Both the position numbers and the translations under genes were made by a program. The notes below the pieces were generated by a model. The model did no database searches. It saw only the letters and a program-made list of their open reading frames with translations, and was not told the DNA's origin. DNA of 31,642 nt from Bacillota bacterium (GTDB lineage Bacteria > Bacillota > Clostridia > Clostridiales > Clostridiaceae): NCBI GenBank assembly GCA_023424785.1, contig JAFADP010000055.1, positions 1-31,642 on the forward strand, given 5' to 3'. Positions 16,687 to 24,217 of this stretch are shown here, piece after piece (the first letter of the stretch is position 1; each line of letters starts with the position of its first letter).

Positions 16687-17244
16687 TTAAACTCTTTCCA
16701 TGTAATCACCAGTTCTAGTATCTATTCTGATTACATCTCCTTCATTAACGAACATTGGAACATTTACTATAGCTCCTGTTTCAACTGTAGCTGGCTTTAA
16801 TGCATTTGTAGCAGTATTACCCTTAACACCTGGTTCACAGTGAGTTATTTGTAATTCAACGAAGTTTGGTGCTTCAACTGAGAAAGCATCTCCCTTGTAG
16901 AACTTAATTATAGCAAACATATTTTCCTTTAAGTACTTTATAGCTTCTTCAACTTTTTCATAGTTTAATGGAATTTGTTCATATGTTTCTTGATCCATGA
17001 AGTAGTATAACTCTCCATCAGAATAAAGATATTGCATCTCTTTTCTTTCTATTACAGCTTCTTGGAACTTAGCTGTTGGGTTGAAAGTTGTATCTGTAAC
17101 TCCTCCAGATATAACGTTTCTTAACTTAGTTCTTACGAAAGCTGCTCCCTTACCAGGTTTAACATGTAAGAAATCAATTACAGTGTATACATTTCCTTCA
17201 TGTTCAAAAGTTGTACCTTTTCTTAAATCTCCTGCTGATATCAT
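16687..17244 (-). CDS. efp: Elongation factor P
   Basis: EF-P binds ribosomes stalled on consecutive prolines and promotes peptide bond formation. 185 residues in three beta-barrel domains. The tip loop HVKPGKGAAFVRTK carries K32, the position that is modified in many bacteria; no modifying enzyme is visible here. The C-terminal signature RIDTRTGDYMERV is intact. GGAGG lies 10 bases before ATG 17244. It has its own promoter and terminator. Placement directly upstream of the spoIIIA region is also the Bacillus order. Confidence 0.97.
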   Translation of the reverse strand: MISAGDLRKGTTFEHEGNVYTVIDFLHVKPGKGAAFVRTKLRNVISGGVTDTTFNPTAKFQEAVIERKEMQYLYSDGELYYFMDQETYEQIPLNYEKVEEAIKYLKENMFAIIKFYKGDAFSVEAPNFVELQITHCEPGVKGNTATNALKPATVETGAIVNVPMFVNEGDVIRIDTRTGDYMERV

Positions 17245-17331
17245 ATTGATTATTCCTCCAATATTTATAAGTTTTATAACTAATATCCTTAAACTTGATA
17301 TTTAGCGTTTTTATCGCTTTATAACATATAC

Positions 17332-17360
17332 ATTCTATCAGATGGAATATAAAAAAGCAA
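17332..17360 (-). promoter_or_regulatory. Sigma-A-type promoter of efp
   Basis: Minus strand: TTGCTT (17360-17355), 17-base spacer, TAGAAT (17337-17332). The leader would be about 80 bases. No terminator is evident between the preceding pilus gene (ends 17392) and this promoter, so pilus-operon transcripts may read into efp. Confidence 0.6.
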
Positions 17361-17391
17361 ATATAAAAAAGTAAATTCTCCATAATTCTGT

Positions 17392-17757
17392 CTATTTAGT
17401 GTATATAACGGTGAATTCACCCTCTATATTGTCATCTTTTAAGCTTATATTATAATTTGACAAAGTAAAATCTTGAAATTCATTAATCATATTATTATAT
17501 TCTTCTTTGTCACCGTTCATAAAAAAGTTAATTTCGTACGATGCTCCCATATCTTTTATGCTTGATAAAGTAATTGAAGAATTATTTTGGACCTTTTCTA
17601 AAATATCTACTATAGATATTGTATTAGTTTTTTCATTATATATATTACTATTTATTACTTCACTTTTATTATTATCTTCTTTACTATTAATAACTAATAT
17701 TATACTTTCAATAATAATCATTATAAGTATTCCAACTGCTATAATATTCTTTTTCAA
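17392..17757 (-). CDS. PilO-position membrane protein of the pilus operon
   Basis: 121 residues. One N-terminal membrane segment (about 4-23) and an extracytoplasmic domain whose end, ISLKDDNIEGEFTVIYTK, has the alternating strand pattern expected of PilO/GspM-like ferredoxin folds. No recognisable sequence family. The assignment rests on membrane topology and on being last in a pilM-pilN-pilO-like trio. It starts with TTG at 17757, 3 bases after the previous stop; AAAGGA lies 8 bases before it. It is shorter than typical PilO (about 200 residues) and may be a minimal version. Confidence 0.55.
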   Translation of the reverse strand: MKKNIIAVGILIMIIIESIILVINSKEDNNKSEVINSNIYNEKTNTISIVDILEKVQNNSSITLSSIKDMGASYEINFFMNGDKEEYNNMINEFQDFTLSNYNISLKDDNIEGEFTVIYTK

Positions 17758-17760
17758 AAT

Positions 17761-18165
17761 TTAATTCCTTTCTATACTAACTTTATATAAATCTTCTTCT
17801 TTTAATTCAATGCTCTTAATTGTAAAATTCTCATCTACATAAAACTTATTAAGAAGTTCATTATTTACTATTAAGTTTCCACTATTATTTTGAATTTCTC
17901 CTCTTAAGTTATTATCATATAATTCTAACCATGCTAATAAATTATCAAAAGACTTATTACTATCATTATTTTCAATAACATTACTACTATTATCTTCTAC
18001 AATTTCTTGTTTTGTTAAAGTATTTATACATACTACTCCAAGACCAACCATTAATATTAATAAAACTTTAATTCCTAATAAATCTTCCTTTTCTTTTTTA
18101 ACATCTTGAATACAGTAGAAGTTATATGGCAAAAAATCTTTTATTGATAACCTGCTTTTCACCAA
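17761..18165 (-). CDS. PilN-position membrane protein of the pilus operon
   Basis: 134 residues. A short cytoplasmic N-terminus rich in Lys with IKDFLPYNFY, a single membrane segment (about 31-48) and an Asn-rich extracytoplasmic part. PilN proteins bind PilM through a short N-terminal motif near an INLLP sequence; IKDFLP might correspond, but this is speculative. The start is TTG 18165 or GTG 18162, with AGGAGG 5 or 8 bases upstream; it overlaps the preceding gene by about 44 bases. Family not recognised; role inferred from topology and position. Confidence 0.55.
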   Translation of the reverse strand: MVKSRLSIKDFLPYNFYCIQDVKKEKEDLLGIKVLLILMVGLGVVCINTLTKQEIVEDNSSNVIENNDSNKSFDNLLAWLELYDNNLRGEIQNNSGNLIVNNELLNKFYVDENFTIKSIELKEEDLYKVSIERN

Positions 18166-18757
18166 TTTTTCCTCCTAACTTATATATGTTATTTTCAACT
18201 TTTAAATTTCTAAACTCTACTTTTTCTTCTAAATATATATCTATATTTTTATCCATATCTAAAAGTCTTGCTTCTATAATATCTAAAGATTCACTTACTA
18301 TAGAATTTATAAGCTTATTATTATATATTATTAAATAATACCTATTGAATATATAAACTAATGCTGACCATTTATTTTTTCGTATTTTTCTTTTTAAAAT
18401 ATTACATATTAAAAACTGTACAGGAATTACTTTTACCCTACATGCTTCTTCACAAAGTTTAGCTACTTTAAGACCACCCTTAGTAACGTATATAGTTAAA
18501 TTTCTTTTATTTTTTTCTAATGTAGTATGAAACAAATAATCATCATCTTCTCCAAAATAAGATAATATATTTTCTTTAACTTCATATTCTTTAATAGGTG
18601 CTTTTGCACATATACTCTTAGTAAATAAATCTTCTCCTAATAAAATAATTTTCCTATCTTTATAATTTAATATGTTACTATCATCTATACCATAAACATT
18701 TTTATCAATTGTAACTGTATAATCATCTAATAATAATGTTTTATAAATATTAATCAC
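18122..18757 (-). CDS. PilM-position cytoplasmic protein of the pilus operon
   Basis: 211 residues, no signal peptide or membrane segment. Alternating strands and helices with IYVTKGGLKVAKLCEEACRVKVIPVQF could be part of an actin-like (PilM/GspL) fold, but the nucleotide-binding motifs I would look for are not evident and the protein is much shorter than PilM (about 350). The frame opens at GTG 18757, only 2 bases after the previous TAG. The visible AGGAG overlaps this GTG and would fit better an ATT at 18748. The start is therefore unclear. Assignment by position before the two membrane proteins. Confidence 0.5.
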   Translation of the reverse strand: MINIYKTLLLDDYTVTIDKNVYGIDDSNILNYKDRKIILLGEDLFTKSICAKAPIKEYEVKENILSYFGEDDDYLFHTTLEKNKRNLTIYVTKGGLKVAKLCEEACRVKVIPVQFLICNILKRKIRKNKWSALVYIFNRYYLIIYNNKLINSIVSESLDIIEARLLDMDKNIDIYLEEKVEFRNLKVENNIYKLGGKIGEKQVINKRFFAI

Positions 18758-18759
18758 TC

Positions 18760-19161
18760 CTAATTTAAAACTGTAGGAAATATAATGTAGTCATCTTCAC
18801 AAATAATATAGTCTAATCTCATTCTTCTCATTTTTTCTGCATTTCCTTCATTCTTAGTTATAAAAAATCTATCTTCACTTTCATTAAATCGTAATACCAT
18901 ATTATCACCTATATTTTTTCCTATATTATTTTCAACTACATATTTTATTTCACTTTGGCTATTATTTAAATTATTTATAACTTCATTAATGTTATAAAAG
19001 CTATTTACGTTATTATCTATTTTTCTTTCTACACTTAAGTTTCTTCTGTTACTAGAAATAATATATAAACACAAGTTAATAATTAAAAATATTATTAATA
19101 CATAATATATTGTAGTAATTAAAACAAACCCTTTTTTCTTATATACTTTTAATATACTCAT
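18760..19161 (-). CDS. Prepilin-like protein, PilX/GspK-like position
   Basis: About 133 residues with a class III signal: KKKG followed by FVLITTIYYVLIIFLIINL. The Glu normally found at position +5 of mature pilins is absent, as in GspK/PilX-type tip pseudopilins. The remainder is a small polar domain. GTG 19164 and ATG 19161 are adjacent; ATG with AAAGGAT upstream is chosen. It overlaps the preceding prepilin gene by 23 bases. A prepilin peptidase would have to be encoded elsewhere. Confidence 0.7.
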   Translation of the reverse strand: MSILKVYKKKGFVLITTIYYVLIIFLIINLCLYIISSNRRNLSVERKIDNNVNSFYNINEVINNLNNSQSEIKYVVENNIGKNIGDNMVLRFNESEDRFFITKNEGNAEKMRRMRLDYIICEDDYIIFPTVLN

Positions 19162-19609
19162 CACTATCCTTTATAACTTTTATATAAATTACATTTTCTT
19201 TTTCATATACCTTAAAATCATTAATATTAAGCATTAACTTTTCACTTACTCTTCCTAAAATTATATCTATACCATCTTTATTTTGATAATACTCTACAAC
19301 TAAATCCTTATTATTTTTCTTTATATGCTTAACTTCATATGTATTGTTAATTTCTGTAGAATAATATATTTTCAAAGATTCATTTTCCTTTTCCATCTTT
19401 ACTACTCTTGGATCTCTTGCTATATCATAAATAGATATAAATGTATTCTCTACTATATTTAAATTATTACTTCTATTTAAACACTTTAAAAATATATTAT
19501 TTACACCTATAAAAATCTCAAATACTAAGGTTGTAATTAATAAAGAAAGAGATAAATATACAACTATTTCTATAAGGGTATATCCTTTCTTTCTACTTAT
19601 AACTTTCAT
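19139..19609 (-). CDS. Prepilin-like protein, PilW/ComGF-like position
   Basis: 156 residues. Class III signal SRKKG then YTLIEIVVYLSLSLLITTLVF, with Glu at +5 after the predicted cleavage. The body contains strands such as LKIYYSTEINNTYEVKHI and YYQNKDGIDIILGRV, as in ComGF/PilW minor pilins. It overlaps the previous gene by 17 bases and the next by 23, so the four prepilin genes are packed as one translational block. Confidence 0.75.
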   Translation of the reverse strand: MKVISRKKGYTLIEIVVYLSLSLLITTLVFEIFIGVNNIFLKCLNRSNNLNIVENTFISIYDIARDPRVVKMEKENESLKIYYSTEINNTYEVKHIKKNNKDLVVEYYQNKDGIDIILGRVSEKLMLNINDFKVYEKENVIYIKVIKDSDEYIKSI

Positions 19610-20039
19610 CTATCCACTTTGCCTTTCTTATAGTATTTTTAAGGACTTTATTACTTCCATAAACACTATATTTTATTTCTATATCTATTTTCATCAAGTC
19701 ACTTTCCTTACTCATACTTAACTTTACAAAGTTATCTTCTAAATCTATAACTCCCATATTAATTATATTAGTAGTTAAAAGTTCTTCTATTAAGTTTTTA
19801 GAATAAGATATTTTCTTACTTCCATCATAAAAATACCTTTCCAATTCGTCATAAGTACAGTTATACATTAACTCTTTTCCTATACTATCTAATGTTTCAT
19901 TTGCTATATAACTTTCATATTTTTTACTTGTTGATGTAACTACTTCCTTAATTACAAATGGAGTAGCAGCCATAACTATACCTATTAACGATAATGCTAC
20001 AACTACTTCAACTAAGAAACTACCTTTTTTATTTTTCAT
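19593..20039 (-). CDS. Prepilin-like protein, PilV-like position
   Basis: 148 residues. Class III signal KNKKG then SFLVEVVVALSLIGIVMA, Glu at +5. The C-terminal body has repeated strands and IEIKYSVYGSNKVL. It begins 2 bases after the preceding gene, with AAGAAGGT as ribosome-binding site. A minor pseudopilin is likely; which subtype is uncertain. Confidence 0.75.
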   Translation of the reverse strand: MKNKKGSFLVEVVVALSLIGIVMAATPFVIKEVVTSTSKKYESYIANETLDSIGKELMYNCTYDELERYFYDGSKKISYSKNLIEELLTTNIINMGVIDLEDNFVKLSMSKESDLMKIDIEIKYSVYGSNKVLKNTIRKAKWIDESYK

Positions 20040-20041
20040 AG

Positions 20042-20485
20042 TTATACCTTCTTAATATTAACTAAAAATACAATTGGCGTTATAGAAAGCTTATATTTAT
20101 TATTATCTTTATCTCTTAAATAAAGAGTTTTTGACTCTAATTTACCATCACTTTCTATATTAATACTAAAAGTAGCATTTTCATTTCTATCAATAGTTAA
20201 TGCACTTTCCAACTTTACTTCATTAATAACACCAGAAGCATTTTCTAATCTTAAATAAGAGTTTCCTTCACTTTCAACAATTACAAACTTTCCTCTTAAA
20301 TTATTATCTATACAATATAATCTTCCGTAAGTAATACCATCATTTATTTCATATATAAATTCTTTAACCTTTAAACTATTTTTAATTGATGAAAAACCTC
20401 TAAATCCTAATGTACTTATAGTAGTTATTAATAATAAAATACTTAAGGATATAATAAGTTCAACTAATGTAAATCCCTTTTTCAT
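20042..20485 (-). CDS. Prepilin-like protein with GspH-type body
   Basis: 148 residues from the chosen start. Textbook class III signal MKKG then FTLVELIISLSILLLITT, Glu at +5. The body resembles GspH/FimT: a helix (IKNSLKVKEFIYEINDGITYGR) followed by a beta-rich part. An upstream in-frame extension of 21 residues overlaps pilC and is rejected because only ATG 20485 places the signal at the N-terminus. Shine-Dalgarno is weak (GTGGGG, from the pilC end). It is the first prepilin of the operon; whether it is the main filament subunit cannot be told, but GspH types are usually minor. Confidence 0.8.
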   Translation of the reverse strand: MKKGFTLVELIISLSILLLITTISTLGFRGFSSIKNSLKVKEFIYEINDGITYGRLYCIDNNLRGKFVIVESEGNSYLRLENASGVINEVKLESALTIDRNENATFSINIESDGKLESKTLYLRDKDNNKYKLSITPIVFLVNIKKV

Positions 20486-20487
20486 AA

Positions 20488-21513
20488 TTACCCCACTGAA
20501 TACATCATATCTATAAATGGCATAAAAAAATAAACTATAATTACACAAGTAATTACACCTATAAATAAAAGCATCATTGGCTGTACTGCACTTAATAATT
20601 TTTTTAATTTATTATAGTATTGTTCTTGCAAATTATTTTCTAATAACTTTATTCTTTCACATAAAGAGCCACTATCTTCTCCAAGTTTTATAATAGCTAG
20701 AGAATACTTAGATATAAACTGACACTTCTTCATAGAATAACTTACTTCATAGCCATTTAAAATATCTTCATTTAATACAAGCAATTCCTTTTTTAAAAAA
20801 CTATAGTCTATTGAACTTAGGCACAAATCTAAACCTAAAGATAAAGATACTCCGCTATCAATAATTACTGATAAAATTAAAATATAAATATATTCCATTA
20901 AATTTTTTACAGTATTTAGCTTTATTATTAAATTAAATAAATTTATTTTGCTACTTAAAATACTTCCTATAAGAAATATAATAATAAGAATGCATATTCC
21001 ATAAATAAAAGATATAAATGGATTTTCTTTTATATAATTTTGAAATAAAAAAATACTTTTTATACTACTTGGAATTTCACTATTCATGCTGCTATACACA
21101 TTATAGAAAATAGGAAGTATTATAAATATAAATCCTATTGCTAATGCTATAAAAGCTATTAAAATCATTATTGGATATGTTAATGCTTCTATAACTTTTC
21201 TTTTAATCTCATGTTGTTTTCCATAATAGTCACCTAAAGCCTTTAATACTTTATAAATTTGACCACTTTCTTCTCCTAAAGCTAATACTCCTGTAAAGAA
21301 CTTTGGGTATAAACTTTCATACTTACTAAAAGCTTCAGAAAGACTCTCTCCTTTCTCAATATATTTTCTTATGTTTTTTAAGCTTTCTTTGTATTTTGTA
21401 CCTAATGGTATTTCATCCATTAAATTTATTGTTTGAGGTAAAGTTAATCCATCATTATATAACTTAGATATATTCTCACATATTATTTTAATATCCTTAT
21501 TACTTGCTTTCAC
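20488..21513 (-). CDS. pilC: Type IV pilus/ComGB-type platform membrane protein
   Basis: Inner-membrane platform on which the assembly ATPase works. 341 residues with two GspF domains. The first has GLTLPQTINLMD...IPLGTKYKESL, and ALGEESGQIYKVLKALGDYY. The second has SGVSLSLGLDLCLSSI and LGEDSGSLCERIKLLEN. Hydrophobic segments lie at about 112-137, 165-185 and at the C-terminus (MLLFIGVITCVIIVYFFMPF). Start is GTG 21513, overlapping pilB by 14 bases. Length is close to ComGB (about 320-340) and shorter than PilC (about 400). Confidence 0.9.
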   Translation of the reverse strand: MKASNKDIKIICENISKLYNDGLTLPQTINLMDEIPLGTKYKESLKNIRKYIEKGESLSEAFSKYESLYPKFFTGVLALGEESGQIYKVLKALGDYYGKQHEIKRKVIEALTYPIMILIAFIALAIGFIFIILPIFYNVYSSMNSEIPSSIKSIFLFQNYIKENPFISFIYGICILIIIFLIGSILSSKINLFNLIIKLNTVKNLMEYIYILILSVIIDSGVSLSLGLDLCLSSIDYSFLKKELLVLNEDILNGYEVSYSMKKCQFISKYSLAIIKLGEDSGSLCERIKLLENNLQEQYYNKLKKLLSAVQPMMLLFIGVITCVIIVYFFMPFIDMMYSVG

Positions 21514-22867
21514 CTAACTCTTCCCCCTCAATAAAGTTTAAATAATCATAGTAATCAATATATGCCCCTTTTAGTAAATTATTTAATGACCCTAACATTT
21601 GATTATTAGATAACATATTTAAATTATCTTTTAAATTTACTATTTCTTTTTTCTCTGTAGCTCCAATATAATATACAGCTGCAACTAATGCTCTTCCTTT
21701 ATATCCTGAATAATTACACTTTTCACATCCACATTTTTTATAAAGCTTAAATTTGAAATTACTTTCTTCATTTATTTCCTCTTTACAGTTATCACATAGT
21801 ATCTTTATAAGTCTTTGAGAAATAATACCTACTACAGCATCTCTTATTAAATAGTTTTTACATCCCATCTCTTCAAGTCTTAATAAAACTTCTCTTGGGG
21901 ACTTTGTATGAATTGTTGAGTAAACTTTGTGACCTGTTATAGATGCTCTTATTGCCATTTTTGCAGTAACTTCATCTCTAATTTCTCCTACCATTATTAC
22001 ATCAGGATCTTGTCTTAATATACTTCGTAAACCTGCTTCAAAGGTTATTCCTATTTTCTCATTTAAGTTTATTTGGTTTACTCCATCTAGAGTTACTTCA
22101 ATAGGATCTTCTAACGTTGTTATATTAATATTTTCATCTTTAATACTATTTAAAATTGAATATAGTGTTGTTGATTTTCCACTTCCAGTAGGACCAGCTA
22201 CTAACACTAATCCATTTTTCAAATTAATTATTTTATTTAATACTTTCTGTTGCTCTTTAGAAAAGTTTAACTCTTCTAAAGTTGATAAATAATTATTGTT
22301 GTATAGTATTCTTAATACTATTTTCTCTCCATTAACTACAGGTATTGTAGAAATTCTGCAATTATAAACTTTATTATTATATTTAATAAATAACTTTCCA
22401 TCTTGTGGTCTTCTCTTTTCTGTAATATCTAACTTTCCTCTTACTTTAAGTCTTGAAGCTATTTTGAAATATTGGTCAAGCTTTATTTTTCTAACTAATA
22501 CTAAAGATCCATTTATTCTAAATCTAATATTTACAACATCTTTAACTGGTTCAAAATGTATATCTGAGGCATTTTTATCTATAGCTTCTTGAAATATATC
22601 TTCTTCTAAGGTATTTTCATTAAAGTCTAATATTAAATTGATAAGTTTTTCTAATTCTAATGTTGAAACTTTAATATATTCTATTTTGTTACTACCTAAT
22701 AAAAACCTTAAAAATTCTTCATCATCTTGAGTTTCCTTATTTGTAGCTATATAAATAGTATTGTCAACTTCTTTTATAGGTAAAATTCCTAGGTTTCTAG
22801 CTTCAGAAACTGAAATTTTTCTTGCTAAAGATAAATCAATATTTTCAATTAAATTTTTTTCACTCAT
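21500..22867 (-). CDS. pilB: Type IV pilus/ComGA-type assembly ATPase
   Basis: Hexameric secretion ATPase that powers pilus extension. 455 residues. A short N-terminal region (about 1-90) replaces the long domain of typical PilB. Walker A GPTGSGKST (225-233), Asp box TLEDPIE (251-257), Walker B DVIMVGEIRD (289-298) and His box STIHTKSP follow. A four-cysteine zinc motif is present (C358, C361, C381, C384), with an extra C379. AGGAGG lies 5 bases before ATG 22867. First gene of the pilus operon. Between PilB (about 560) and ComGA (about 350) in size. No retraction ATPase PilT is nearby. Confidence 0.94.
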   Translation of the reverse strand: MSEKNLIENIDLSLARKISVSEARNLGILPIKEVDNTIYIATNKETQDDEEFLRFLLGSNKIEYIKVSTLELEKLINLILDFNENTLEEDIFQEAIDKNASDIHFEPVKDVVNIRFRINGSLVLVRKIKLDQYFKIASRLKVRGKLDITEKRRPQDGKLFIKYNNKVYNCRISTIPVVNGEKIVLRILYNNNYLSTLEELNFSKEQQKVLNKIINLKNGLVLVAGPTGSGKSTTLYSILNSIKDENINITTLEDPIEVTLDGVNQINLNEKIGITFEAGLRSILRQDPDVIMVGEIRDEVTAKMAIRASITGHKVYSTIHTKSPREVLLRLEEMGCKNYLIRDAVVGIISQRLIKILCDNCKEEINEESNFKFKLYKKCGCEKCNYSGYKGRALVAAVYYIGATEKKEIVNLKDNLNMLSNNQMLGSLNNLLKGAYIDYYDYLNFIEGEELGESK

Positions 22868-22884
22868 AACATCCTCCTAACTTT

Positions 22885-22910
22885 AATATTGACAATATTT
22901 TGAAATTCAA
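22885..22910 (-). promoter_or_regulatory. Two adjacent palindromes just upstream of pilB
   Basis: AATATTG-A-CAATATT (22885-22899) is directly followed by TTGAA-A-TTCAA (22900-22910). They begin 18 bases before the pilB ATG, where the promoter and leader of the pilus operon must lie. A loose TTGAAT-N16-TATTAA promoter pattern overlaps them but would leave a very short leader. Operator function is a guess. Confidence 0.4.
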
Positions 22911-22930
22911 TACCTTAAGAAAAACAAAAA

Positions 22931-22965
22931 AAGTTATTAGAAGCACTTTTTACTTCCAATAACTT
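22931..22965 (-). terminator. Terminator of the lipoprotein gene
   Basis: AAGTTATTAGAAG pairs with CTTCCAATAACTT (22931-22943 with 22953-22965); the single non-matching pair is a G-U wobble in the minus-strand RNA. A run of T follows on the minus strand (22925-22932). It separates the lipoprotein gene from pilB. Confidence 0.85.
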
Positions 22966-22968
22966 TTA

Positions 22969-24018
22969 TTACTTTACAAAAGTATATTCTACTTGTTTTT
23001 TGCTTGTTCCTGATACCTTTTTTATGACATCTTCTTCATCACATTTATATATTCCTTCAAGACCAGTATCTGATACTCCAATAATAAGAACATTTCCTTC
23101 TTCATCTACACTAAGTCCTCTATCTTCTCTTACTGCTTCTGGAAAGTTATAAATTAATCTATTATACTCTCCATCCTCTGAAATCTTATATAATGAAAGA
23201 TTATCATCTTTAAAGCTACCTAAGACATAATAATTATCATTACTTTTTACTACATCATAAATAGTTACTAAACTATCTGTTAATGTGATTTCTTCTTTAC
23301 TTAAAGGGTTGTATAATTTAAGGAGCTTTAAATTATCAAAATTCTCTTCTAAAAATACTATTCCATCTTCTGTAGTCTTAAGAAATTGAATTATTCCTCC
23401 ATCACAGTTTTTTAGTTCTTCTTCTTCCTTAGTTTCTACATTGTACTTTATTATACCATTTGTTATATTATCATCCTTATCTTTTCCTACACCATAATAA
23501 ATAATTTCTTTTTCATTTAACCACTCCATAGCAGTTCCACTAATTGAAATAGAATTATGTATTTTATGCTCTTTTCCATCCTTTAATGTAATAATATAAG
23601 GAATATATTCATATACTCCCTCTATTCCTTCAATTGGACTTTTCTTAAAGTAACTTAAATATTCTCCTCCAGGAGATAAACTGTACTTAATTTCATTTCC
23701 TTTTAAAGGTGTTAACTCAATTTCTTTTCCTAAATAAAAAGCTTTATATTTATTATTTTCGCTATATATATAATTTTTACTTTCATCATCATAAAATGCT
23801 ATTGCTTTACTTTCATTTATTTTTATGTATTCATTATTATCTATATTTAAATTCTTGTATTCACCATTATAATTTTCTACTATGGCACCTTTATTTAAAT
23901 TTATTCCTTCAACTTTATCCTTTTCATTATCTTCTTTACTTTCACTACATGATATTAAAAATAAAGGACAAATAAGTGTTATAATATATATTAATTTTGA
24001 TAATTTACACTTCTTCAT
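22969..24018 (-). CDS. Uncharacterised lipoprotein, possible beta-propeller
   Basis: 349 residues with a lipoprotein signal peptide: KLIYIITLICPLFLISC, lipobox LISC with Cys at 24, followed by an acidic linker. The rest is a series of strand-rich units (SPGGEYLSYFKKS, VLGSFKDDNLSLYKISEDG, VDEEGNVLIIGVSDTGLEGIYK) that look like WD40/TolB-type propeller blades. I do not recognise the family. It has its own promoter and terminator, upstream of the pilus operon and divergent from rqcH, so no operon partner suggests its job. Probably anchored on the outer face of the membrane. Confidence 0.75.
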   Translation of the reverse strand: MKKCKLSKLIYIITLICPLFLISCSESKEDNEKDKVEGINLNKGAIVENYNGEYKNLNIDNNEYIKINESKAIAFYDDESKNYIYSENNKYKAFYLGKEIELTPLKGNEIKYSLSPGGEYLSYFKKSPIEGIEGVYEYIPYIITLKDGKEHKIHNSISISGTAMEWLNEKEIIYYGVGKDKDDNITNGIIKYNVETKEEEELKNCDGGIIQFLKTTEDGIVFLEENFDNLKLLKLYNPLSKEEITLTDSLVTIYDVVKSNDNYYVLGSFKDDNLSLYKISEDGEYNRLIYNFPEAVREDRGLSVDEEGNVLIIGVSDTGLEGIYKCDEEDVIKKVSGTSKKQVEYTFVK

Positions 24019-24070
24019 CTATATACCTCAAATTTATATAATTCCATTCTATTTTATGATAACATATATA

Positions 24071-24099
24071 ATCATACTATCTAATATTTTTAATTACAA
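24071..24099 (-). promoter_or_regulatory. Sigma-A-type promoter of the lipoprotein gene
   Basis: Minus strand: TTGTAA (24099-24094), 17-base spacer, TATGAT (24076-24071). It lies about 53 bases upstream of the lipoprotein ATG, in the divergent region shared with rqcH. Confidence 0.55.
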
Positions 24100-24160
24100 T
24101 AGATTTTATAAACATGTAATCTTTATTTAATTTTTTTACAATTTTATGTATAACAATATG

Positions 24161-24189
24161 TTAACTTAGTATTTAATTAATGATATACT
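24161..24189 (+). promoter_or_regulatory. Sigma-A-type promoter of rqcH
   Basis: TTAACT (24161-24166), 17-base spacer, TATACT (24184-24189), followed by GAAAGGA and ATG 24218. The leader would be about 22 bases. Confidence 0.6.
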
Positions 24190-24217
24190 TATATATTATA
24201 CTGAAAGGATGATAATT

